Assembly (NCBI GenBank): GCA_045599005.1
Contig: JAZRVF010000020.1
Coordinates: 62,001-126,000, forward strand
Length of the DNA stretch: 64,000 nt
Reading direction: 5' to 3'
DNA from: Treponema_I sp045599005
GTDB lineage: Bacteria > Spirochaetota > Spirochaetia > Treponematales > Treponemataceae
The position numbers and the translations under genes were made by a program. Below are positions 25,730 to 33,437 of this stretch, piece after piece. Each line of letters begins with the position of its first letter. Within the stretch, counting starts at the first letter, position 1. Below the pieces are notes generated by a model. The model did not search any database. It was not told the origin of the DNA and saw only the letters and a list, made by a program, of their open reading frames with translations.

Positions 25730-27484
25730 ATGTATCGCTGGATATGGTCCTATATCCGAAAATACCGGGGCATCTACGCCCTGGGACTCTTTTTTTCTGT
25801 TCTGGTTGCAGCAGCAAGTGTCATTAACCCTTCCATCACAGGTCAGATTGTTGACCGGGTAATCACCGGCGGAGAGAATGATCTTCTTTTTAAGCTGGTC
25901 GGTGCGATGCTTCTTGTGACGGTGGTCAAATCAATTCTGCGTTTCTCCTATCAGAGCATTTTCGAGATTGTCTCCCAGAATGTAATCAAGAATGTCCGCA
26001 TGGATCTGTACAATCACATTCAGACTCTGGACTTCTCCTGGTACGACAAAACCCCTTCCGGTAACATCATGACACTCATGACCAGCGACCTTGATGCTGT
26101 GCGTCATTTTGTGGCATGGGTTGTCTATCAGTTTCTGGAGAATGTGCTGACTTATGTGTTCTCAATCATTGTCCTTTCAATGATCAACATAAAACTTACC
26201 GCCGCCTTCCTTGTGATTGCTCCCTTCATGTTCTATCTGATCATGCAGTTCAGGAAGCACATCAAGAAATCCCATCTTGCAGTGCGTGACCAGTTTGCCG
26301 TGCTGAACACTCTTGTAGGCGAGAATATCGCGGGAAACCGTGTTGTAAAGGCTTTTGTGCGCGAAGATTACGAGATCAGCAATTTTGACAAAGAGAACGA
26401 GGAATTCCGCAACCGCAACATTGACAACGCAAATGTCCGCATAAAATACCTGCCTCTTATGGAATCAATCACAGGACTTCTGCCCATCATCCTGATTCTT
26501 TTCGGCGGTTATCTTGTAATCCAGGGGCACATGACACTGGGTGAGATTGTAACATTCAACGGTCTTCTGTGGACTTTCACACAGCCGCTCAACATGTTCG
26601 GCGGTATCATGAACGATGCTCAGCGTTTTTCAGCCTCAGCACAGCGGCTTTATGAGATTTATCAGCAGAAACCGAGCATCAAGAACTGCGAGAACCCGAT
26701 CTGCAAGGCAGAAAACGGTGACAAGAAATCTGATGGGGCACCTGCTTTCCGTGCAAAAGGTAAGATTCAGTTCAACAACGTAAGTTTTGCCTACAAGGAG
26801 ACTCCTGTTCTGCAGAATGTAAGTTTCACTGCGGAACCGGGCATGACAATCGGTATTCTTGGACCCACAGGTGCTGGAAAGTCAACCATCGCAAAACTTA
26901 TGTGCCGGTATTATGACGTTACTGAAGGCGAGATTCTTCTTGACGGAGAGGATATCCGTAAATACGATCTGCAGACTCTGCGGCGCAATGTGGGAATAAC
27001 CATGCAGGATGTGTTCCTGTTCTCTGACACGGTTGAGGGCAACATTGCCTTCGGTAAGCCGGATGCGCCGATGGAACTGGTTGAGAAAGCCGCTGACCGT
27101 GCCCACGTAACGGACTTTCTCAAAGACCTTACCGACGGTTATGACACAATAGTCGGTGAGCGTGGTGTCGGACTTTCCGGCGGTCAGAAACAGCGAATTG
27201 CTCTTGCACGGCTTTTCCTGATGGATCCTCCTGTAATGATTCTTGACGACACCACCAGTGCTGTGGACGTGGAGACAGAGCAGAAAATCCGCGCCTCAAT
27301 CAGGGAACAGGCGGAAGGCCATACGGCTTTCATTATCAGTCACCGTGTGTCTTCCATCCAGGATGCAGACATGATTCTGGTAATAGAAGACGGAAGAATA
27401 ACCCAGTGTGGAAAACACGCGGAACTTTCCGTTCAGAACGGTTATTACAAGCAGGTCTGGGATCACCAGGAAGGACGGGCATAA
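25730..27484 (+). CDS. ABC exporter subunit with degenerate catalytic site
   Basis: A 584-aa half-transporter: six membrane helices (about 1-310) fused to an ATPase domain. Walker A is GPTGAGKST, signature LSGGQKQRIALARLFL, Walker B region VMILDDTTSAVD. The residue after the Walker B Asp is Asp instead of the catalytic Glu, as in the non-catalytic half of heterodimeric exporters such as TM287/288 and BmrCD. An extra loop of about 20 residues (ICKAENGDKKSDGAPA) precedes the ATPase domain. The frame opens at 25703 (GTG), but ATG 25730 with ACGAGG fits family starts. Its TAA overlaps the next ATG (TAATG). The substrate is unknown. Confidence 0.93.
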   Translation: MYRWIWSYIRKYRGIYALGLFFSVLVAAASVINPSITGQIVDRVITGGENDLLFKLVGAMLLVTVVKSILRFSYQSIFEIVSQNVIKNVRMDLYNHIQTLDFSWYDKTPSGNIMTLMTSDLDAVRHFVAWVVYQFLENVLTYVFSIIVLSMINIKLTAAFLVIAPFMFYLIMQFRKHIKKSHLAVRDQFAVLNTLVGENIAGNRVVKAFVREDYEISNFDKENEEFRNRNIDNANVRIKYLPLMESITGLLPIILILFGGYLVIQGHMTLGEIVTFNGLLWTFTQPLNMFGGIMNDAQRFSASAQRLYEIYQQKPSIKNCENPICKAENGDKKSDGAPAFRAKGKIQFNNVSFAYKETPVLQNVSFTAEPGMTIGILGPTGAGKSTIAKLMCRYYDVTEGEILLDGEDIRKYDLQTLRRNVGITMQDVFLFSDTVEGNIAFGKPDAPMELVEKAADRAHVTDFLKDLTDGYDTIVGERGVGLSGGQKQRIALARLFLMDPPVMILDDTTSAVDVETEQKIRASIREQAEGHTAFIISHRVSSIQDADMILVIEDGRITQCGKHAELSVQNGYYKQVWDHQEGRA

Positions 27485-29244
27485 TGGCACGCAACAGATT
27501 TGACACCGACGAACAGCTTGACGAACAGTTCAATCCCCACATTGTGAAACGGCTTTTTCAATGGGTGATTCCTTACAAAAGACAGATGATCACGGCATGT
27601 GCTTTCATGATGCTGTCTGCTCTGGCTTCGCTTTCAAGTCCATACCTTATCCGAATGGCAATAGACAAGGCGATTCCCGAAAAAAACATGACAATGCTTT
27701 TTTCACTGGCCGGCGCACTTCTGTGCTGTGTCCTCATTGTCCGGTTCTGTCTTTCCCAGCGTCTCAAGATCATGACAAAGCTGGCCCAGACAGTAATTGT
27801 TACAATACGAAGAGAAGTTTTTTCAAAACTGCAGAAACTTCCTTTCACTTATTTTGACTCAAGACCTCAGGGAAAGATTCAGATCCGTGTCGTAAACTAC
27901 GTGAACAGTCTGAGTGATCTGCTTTCAAACGGAATAATCCAGCTGATCACCGACTTTTTCCGAATTATTGTGATCCTCTGCTTCATGTTTGCGATTGACC
28001 CCCGCCTTACGCTCATCTGTATGGCGAGCCTTCCGGTTCTTATCGTGATAATGTTCCTGCTGAAACGTCGTCAGCATGATGCCTGGATGACAATCAGCCA
28101 TAAACAGGCAAACCTGAATGCGTATCTGAGCGAAAGTCTTAACGGTATGAAAATCACCCAGTCTTTTGCACGTGAAGAAAAAAACACGGCGATTTTCCTC
28201 GATCTCTGTAATGCCTGGAAATCCGCCTGGTACCGCGGTGTCACGATGAACAACATCATCTGGCCTGTAATCGACAACCTTACGACAATCGCAAACTCCC
28301 TGGTGATCATTACCGGTATCCGCTGGCTTGCAGGTGATTTTTCCGTGGGTACTCTTGTGGCCTTTACCGGTTACATATGGCAGTTCTGGGCACCGATCCA
28401 GAACATCGGTCAGTTCTATAACAGCATGATTACCACAGGTGCATATCTTGAAAGGATTTTTGAGCTGCTTGACGAACCTGTCCACATTGAGGACGCTCCC
28501 GGTGCAGTTGATCTTCCTCCGATCCGCGGACATGTGCATTTTGATCACGTGAACTTTGAATATGATGAAGGAAACCCGATCCTGAAAGATGTGGATTTTG
28601 ACATAAAGCCCGGAACTTCTGTGGCGATTGTCGGCCCCACCGGTGCAGGCAAAACCACGATTGTCAATCTTCTGACACGGTTCTACAATCCTAAGGACGG
28701 CTGCATTCTGATTGACGGAATCGACCTGAAATCCGTGACGATTAAATCTGTCCGCGAACAGGTTGGTGTAATGCTGCAGGATTCTTTCCTTTTCAGCGGT
28801 ACCATCATGGACAATATCCGCTACGGACGCCTGGATGCGACAGATGAAGAAGTGATTGCCGCCGCAAAAACTGTGCAGGCACACAGCTTTATCTCTGCCT
28901 TCCCGAATGGTTATCAGACAAAACTTACTGAAAACGGCGGCGGTCTCAGTGCCGGCCAGAAACAGCTTATCAGTTTTGCCCGTGTTCTGCTTTCTGATCC
29001 GCGCATCCTGATCCTGGACGAAGCGACTTCATCGGTAGACACAGAGACAGAGCTTCTGGTCCAGAAAGGTCTTCATGAACTGCTTAAAGGCCGCACATCC
29101 TTTATCATTGCTCACCGTCTTTCCACAATCCGTGACAGTGACATCATCTTCTTTGTCAATCACGGCCAGATAAAAGAGCGGGGAAATCATGAGGAACTGC
29201 ATGCTCTTCGCGGCGAATACTGGGGAATGTACGACAAAATGTAA
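27484..29244 (+). CDS. ABC exporter subunit with intact catalytic site
   Basis: Partner of the gene just upstream; 586 aa with six membrane helices and an ATPase domain. Walker A GPTGAGKTT, Walker B ILILDEATSSVD with the catalytic Glu, H-loop IAHRLST. The signature is LSAGQKQLISFARVLL, with Ala replacing the second-position Gly of LSGGQ, as often seen in heterodimers. It begins with an acidic N-terminal stretch (FDTDEQLDEQFNPHIVKRL). Start chosen at ATG 27484, which overlaps the previous stop and has AAGGA; the open frame to 27406 is a shadow. A strong terminator follows. Confidence 0.94.
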   Translation: MARNRFDTDEQLDEQFNPHIVKRLFQWVIPYKRQMITACAFMMLSALASLSSPYLIRMAIDKAIPEKNMTMLFSLAGALLCCVLIVRFCLSQRLKIMTKLAQTVIVTIRREVFSKLQKLPFTYFDSRPQGKIQIRVVNYVNSLSDLLSNGIIQLITDFFRIIVILCFMFAIDPRLTLICMASLPVLIVIMFLLKRRQHDAWMTISHKQANLNAYLSESLNGMKITQSFAREEKNTAIFLDLCNAWKSAWYRGVTMNNIIWPVIDNLTTIANSLVIITGIRWLAGDFSVGTLVAFTGYIWQFWAPIQNIGQFYNSMITTGAYLERIFELLDEPVHIEDAPGAVDLPPIRGHVHFDHVNFEYDEGNPILKDVDFDIKPGTSVAIVGPTGAGKTTIVNLLTRFYNPKDGCILIDGIDLKSVTIKSVREQVGVMLQDSFLFSGTIMDNIRYGRLDATDEEVIAAAKTVQAHSFISAFPNGYQTKLTENGGGLSAGQKQLISFARVLLSDPRILILDEATSSVDTETELLVQKGLHELLKGRTSFIIAHRLSTIRDSDIIFFVNHGQIKERGNHEELHALRGEYWGMYDKM

Positions 29245-29272
29245 GATTCTTTACTGAATCACTTCCTTTTCA

Positions 29273-29316
29273 AAACAGGTTTCTGCATTATGTTTTTGCA
29301 GAACCTGTTTTTTTTT
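29273..29316 (+). terminator. Terminator after the ABC exporter
   Basis: AAACAGGTTTCTGCA pairs with TGCAGAACCTGTTT (29297-29310, one bulged base) and is followed by a T run. Confidence 0.88.
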
Positions 29317-29385
29317 CGTGAATATTCCCGCGGAAGAAACCACTGTGACCAGCATGTGTTCGCAGTTAAAAAAAAGTACGGGAAA

Positions 29386-29429
29386 GAAGGCGGTTTTGGC
29401 AGTTGCCGCCTTCCTGGTAGTTTTTTTTT
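29386..29429 (+). terminator. Second hairpin, possible terminator
   Basis: GAAGGCGG (29386-29393) pairs with CCGCCTTC (29406-29413); a run of nine T starts 7 nt later. The distance to the T tract makes it weaker than the hairpin at 29273. It lies just before the Cthe_2159-like gene. Confidence 0.4.
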
Positions 29430-29520
29430 ATTGTCCGGTTCAGATTCTGTCGTGAGGAAATAATCCAGTTTTTTTTCTTTCTTAAAGTTTGTTTTAAGGT
29501 TGCAATGTTAAATTGTTCTC

Positions 29521-31296
29521 ATGAACAGAACATATATTAAGAAAACAGCTATTGCTGTTATTGCGGTTTCTTTGATGTCGGGCTTTGTGGGCTGTTCCAG
29601 TGCGTTTGCACGGGGTACAGGAGAAATGGGCGGTTTCGGTGGAAAAGGCGGACACTTCGGCGGTGAATCCGGCATAGTGTCTGTTAACAATGCGGCAGGC
29701 AATATCTCAACGCGCGATTTATCAGATTCTTCCTATGATGATCCTGATGAGGTTTTGTGGACAGAGGGATATTTATCAATTGATCTTTCAACTGGTAACA
29801 CGGCTTCAGATGGCAGCGTAAACTCAGAAGAGTTTTCTTTGAAGCTAAAAGAAACAGGTTACGAACTTTTTTCTTCAGCTTCTTCTCCTGTTAAAATCAG
29901 ACTTTCCGGAAATTACGAAGGCACTTTCACACTTAAATCTGCATCCGCTCCGGTTATGCTGGTGCTTGACGGTGTTTCAATCAGTGCCACAGACGGCCCT
30001 GCAGTCCAGCTCAGCACTTCAGAGACAGTGTACATTGCTTCCGCACCGGATTCAGTTAACATTCTGACAGATTCTGAGCAGCGTTCGGGAAACACAAAAA
30101 AAGCCGCGCTTTACAGCAAAGGTCCCCTGGTTTTCTGCAAAGATAAGGCCTTGGGCGGATTCAGCGGAACACTTACTGTGAACGGCGGATACAAACATGG
30201 TGTCTACTCAGGTGATTACATCCGCGTAACTGGTGCGAAACTTGCGGTGAATGTAAGTGCGAGAGACTGCGTGCGTTCTGTAAACGCCTTTATTATGGAC
30301 AGTGGTGAACTTGCGCTGAAAGGAACTGGAACCACTGTTGACGAAGAAAGTAAAGGTATCAAAGTGGAGGGTGCCGAAAGCGAGGAATTTGCAGGAGAGG
30401 GTTTTGTCCTTATAAACGGCGGAACAATCACTGTAAAAACTGTCAGCAAAGGTATAACGGCTTCATGGAAAGAGGCGGAAGATGCGGAAACAGAGACTTA
30501 TGCTGATGATCCGAATCCTAAAGTCACAATCAATGGTGGTACAATCTCTGTGGAAACCACAGGTACTCCTTATGAAAGGACTGTAAACGGAGTGGAAGTC
30601 AGCTGTTCTCCGGAAGGAATTGAGGCAAAATCTGATCTGGTGATCAACGGAGGATCGGTTTACATAAGAACTGCGGACGACTGCATCAATGCGGGGGTCT
30701 CAATCACCATCAACGGCGGAACAGTGGACTGTCGCAGCACACAGAATGACGGGATTGATTCAAACGGAAAAATGTATTTCAACGGCGGAACAATCCGTGC
30801 AACAGGCGGAAACGGAGCGGAATGCGCCTTCGACAATGACTTCTACGGTTTTGAGATGAACGGCGGTGATGTTGCGGGCGTAGGCGGGTCAAATCTTTCA
30901 ACACCTGCGGATTCCTCAGCCCAGAACACAATCATCTGCTACGGATCTTTCAGCAGCGGTACGACAATCAATGTAAAGAATTCTGATGGAAAAGTGATCC
31001 AGTCTTACACACCTTCAGGAGCTGGCGAGGCAGCAGTGCTTTCAAGTCCTGAATACAAAGAGGGCTCAACTTACACAGTCTCCTACGGCTCAACTTCTGT
31101 GGAAGTAAGAATTTCCGGGTCTGTGACCACCTGTGGAAATCAGTCAGGACAATTCGGCGGAAAGGGTAGATCCGAATGGTTCGGTGGTCAGAATGGATTT
31201 GAAGGACCCGCTGAAAACTTTGAGAACTTTCCCGGAAAAGGAAACCGGAATCAGATGCCTCAGGGAGAGCGTCCCGGCAGATTCCTGTGGTGGTAA
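29521..31296 (+). CDS. Cthe_2159-like carbohydrate-binding lipoprotein
   Basis: A 591-aa exported protein with a hydrophobic signal ending FVGC (C25, relaxed lipobox). The body has many repeats of the form V-x-I-N-G-G-x-I/V (VLINGGTITVKT, VTINGGTISVET, LVINGGSVYIRTADDCINA, ITINGGTVDCRSTQNDGID), the right-handed beta-helix pattern of the Cthe_2159 family, whose founder binds cellulose and acidic polysaccharide. Both ends are glycine-rich (GGFGGKGGHFGG near the start, FGGKGRSEWFGG near the end). In other genomes members sit beside VTC, DUF4956 and CotH genes (family knowledge); here that operon is about 7 kb upstream. TTAAAT ends 7 nt before the ATG and no SD is seen. Confidence 0.85.
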   Translation: MNRTYIKKTAIAVIAVSLMSGFVGCSSAFARGTGEMGGFGGKGGHFGGESGIVSVNNAAGNISTRDLSDSSYDDPDEVLWTEGYLSIDLSTGNTASDGSVNSEEFSLKLKETGYELFSSASSPVKIRLSGNYEGTFTLKSASAPVMLVLDGVSISATDGPAVQLSTSETVYIASAPDSVNILTDSEQRSGNTKKAALYSKGPLVFCKDKALGGFSGTLTVNGGYKHGVYSGDYIRVTGAKLAVNVSARDCVRSVNAFIMDSGELALKGTGTTVDEESKGIKVEGAESEEFAGEGFVLINGGTITVKTVSKGITASWKEAEDAETETYADDPNPKVTINGGTISVETTGTPYERTVNGVEVSCSPEGIEAKSDLVINGGSVYIRTADDCINAGVSITINGGTVDCRSTQNDGIDSNGKMYFNGGTIRATGGNGAECAFDNDFYGFEMNGGDVAGVGGSNLSTPADSSAQNTIICYGSFSSGTTINVKNSDGKVIQSYTPSGAGEAAVLSSPEYKEGSTYTVSYGSTSVEVRISGSVTTCGNQSGQFGGKGRSEWFGGQNGFEGPAENFENFPGKGNRNQMPQGERPGRFLWW

Positions 31297-31317
31297 TCAA
31301 TATAAATAATCTCTGAA

Positions 31318-31348
31318 AACACCGGTGAGAATTCCGCCGGTGTTTTTT
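31318..31348 (+). terminator. Terminator after the Cthe_2159-like gene
   Basis: AACACCGG (31318-31325) pairs with CCGGTGTT (31337-31344), followed by seven T in total. Confidence 0.88.
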
Positions 31349-31415
31349 TGAACTTTTTTCCAAAAGTAAGTTTTTTTCGGAAAAAAACCTTATCCTGTTT
31401 ACACATAAAGACTTT

Positions 31416-31421
31416 TATAAT
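31416..31421 (+). promoter_or_regulatory. -10 box of the GH67 gene, leaderless geometry
   Basis: A perfect TATAAT ends 6 nt before the ATG at 31428 and no SD is present. A good -35 at 17 bp is lacking. Confidence 0.55.
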
Positions 31422-31427
31422 TTAAAC

Positions 31428-33437
31428 ATGATAACAAACGGATATGATCTGTGGCTGTCTTTTTCACCGGCACAAACTGAATTTTCACCAACTTATCCAC
31501 AGTCGATCAAAAAAGTGATCTGTTCCAAAGGCTCTGACATTCTGAAAGTTGCTGCTGATGAACTTGACCGGGCCCTTTCCACGCTTTTTTCTGCAGAAGT
31601 TCCTGTTATCCCGAAAGACACTCTGGAATATCAGGAAAAAACTCTTTTTGCCGGCACAGAAGATTCTTTTGCGCCGGAACTGGCTTCTGCTGTGAACAGA
31701 AATCTTTCAGGAGACGGTTATCATATTTTTTCATACAAAAGTTCTTTTGTCATCGCAGGAAAAACTGACAGAGGCGTGCTTTACGGAATTTTCGCATTCC
31801 TACGCCTTATGCAGACCGGAAAATCCCTGACAAGTCTGGACATCTGTTCAAACCCCGCTTTCCAGAAACGCATGCTGGACCATTGGGACAATCTGGACGG
31901 TTCCATAGAACGGGGGTATGCGGGCAAAAGTCTCTGGAACTGGAGCGAACTGCCGGATCATGTGGACAGACGTTACACGGATTATGCCAGAGCCTGCGCT
32001 TCCATCGGGCTGAACTGCTCAGTGCTGAACAACGTGAATTCCCAGCCCTACATTCTTTCTGACGAATACATTGAGAAAACTGCTGCCATCGCCCGGGTTT
32101 TCAGACGTTACGGAATCACAGTCTATCTTTCTGTAAATTTTGCATCTCCTGTCTCTTTGGGCGGCCTGAAAACCGCTGATCCTCTGGATGAAGACGTGGC
32201 CAGATGGTGGCAGGAAAAATGTGCCTCAATTTACGCGCGCATTCCAGACTTCGGCGGTTTCCTTGTGAAAGCGGATTGTGAAGGACAGGCGGGACCTTTT
32301 GAGTACGGACGCAGTCATGCGGATGGTGCCAACATGCTGGCCAAAGCACTGGGACCTTACGGCGGAATGGTTATCTGGCGTGCATTTGTATACGGACATG
32401 GAGAAACTGACAGGGCAAAGAAAGCTTACGCAGACTTTAAGCCTCTTGACGGAACTTTTCTGCCCAATGTTGCGATCCAGGTGAAAAACGGTCCGATTGA
32501 CTTCCAGCCCCGTGAGCCGGTGCATCCGCTTTTCGGCGGAATGAAAAGAACCACAATGTTCATGGAGATGCAGGCCGCCCAGGAATATCTGGGACAGGGC
32601 AACCATCTTGTGTTTCTGGCCCCCATGTGGAAAGAAATCCTTGATTTTGATACTAAAACCTGTGGAACCGGCTCAACAGTGGGAAACATTCTTACAAAAA
32701 GCAAAGAATACGGATTTTTTGGTTCCACAAGTGGAATTGCCGCAGTCTCCAACACCGGAAGCAACACGGACTGGTGCGGTTCGCTCTTCCATCCGGCAAA
32801 CTGGTATGCTTTCGGGCGACTTGCATGGGACTGCAACCTTTCTCCTGAAGAAATCGCAGAGGAGTGGGCACGCTGTACCTGGGGCTGCAATGAGACTGTG
32901 CTGCAGTCTGTCATGTTCATCCTGCTCAATTCCTGGAACGCCTGCCTTGATTACATGACACCTCTGTGTCTGCATCACATAATGCGCTATGATCACCATT
33001 ACGGGCCAGATCCGGGATGTGATCAGGGACTCCGAGAAGACTGGAAGCCGCCTTATTATCACCGTGCGGATAAAAAAGGTCTCGGTTTTGACAGGACGTC
33101 AACAGGCTCTGATGCCCTAAGCCAATATTCTCCTGAAGTTGCGGAAATGTTCGGCAATCTTGAGACCTGTCCTGAAAAATATCTGCTCTGGTTTCATCAT
33201 GTGCCCTGGAATCACAGACTGTCTTCCGGCCGCACGCTGAAAGAGGAACTGTCTTTTGTGTACGGACGCGGTGTTAAGGAAGCGGTTGCCCTTCGCAGTG
33301 AATGGCTTAAAGTAAAGGGGCTTGTAAGTGACGAAGCTTTTGAGGCTGTCCTGAAAAAACTTGATATTCAGGTTGCAGACGCGGAGGAATGGCGCGATGT
33401 CTGCGTACCTTATTTCTTAAGTTTTTCGGAAACCTGA
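31428..33437 (+). CDS. Alpha-glucuronidase, GH67
   Basis: Removes (4-O-methyl)-glucuronic acid from the non-reducing end of xylo-oligosaccharides. The 669-aa protein has all GH67 blocks: KADCEGQAGPFEYGRSHADGAN (acid E285), KNGPIDFQPREP (D358) and MQAAQEYLGQ (E386), plus the C-terminal VPWNHRLSSGRTLKEEL. No signal peptide, so it acts in the cytoplasm on imported aldouronic acids, as in other bacteria. It starts without an SD, 6 nt after TATAAT. Its last 28 bp overlap the end of the convergent sensor kinase gene, with no terminator between them. Confidence 0.95.
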   Translation: MITNGYDLWLSFSPAQTEFSPTYPQSIKKVICSKGSDILKVAADELDRALSTLFSAEVPVIPKDTLEYQEKTLFAGTEDSFAPELASAVNRNLSGDGYHIFSYKSSFVIAGKTDRGVLYGIFAFLRLMQTGKSLTSLDICSNPAFQKRMLDHWDNLDGSIERGYAGKSLWNWSELPDHVDRRYTDYARACASIGLNCSVLNNVNSQPYILSDEYIEKTAAIARVFRRYGITVYLSVNFASPVSLGGLKTADPLDEDVARWWQEKCASIYARIPDFGGFLVKADCEGQAGPFEYGRSHADGANMLAKALGPYGGMVIWRAFVYGHGETDRAKKAYADFKPLDGTFLPNVAIQVKNGPIDFQPREPVHPLFGGMKRTTMFMEMQAAQEYLGQGNHLVFLAPMWKEILDFDTKTCGTGSTVGNILTKSKEYGFFGSTSGIAAVSNTGSNTDWCGSLFHPANWYAFGRLAWDCNLSPEEIAEEWARCTWGCNETVLQSVMFILLNSWNACLDYMTPLCLHHIMRYDHHYGPDPGCDQGLREDWKPPYYHRADKKGLGFDRTSTGSDALSQYSPEVAEMFGNLETCPEKYLLWFHHVPWNHRLSSGRTLKEELSFVYGRGVKEAVALRSEWLKVKGLVSDEAFEAVLKKLDIQVADAEEWRDVCVPYFLSFSET

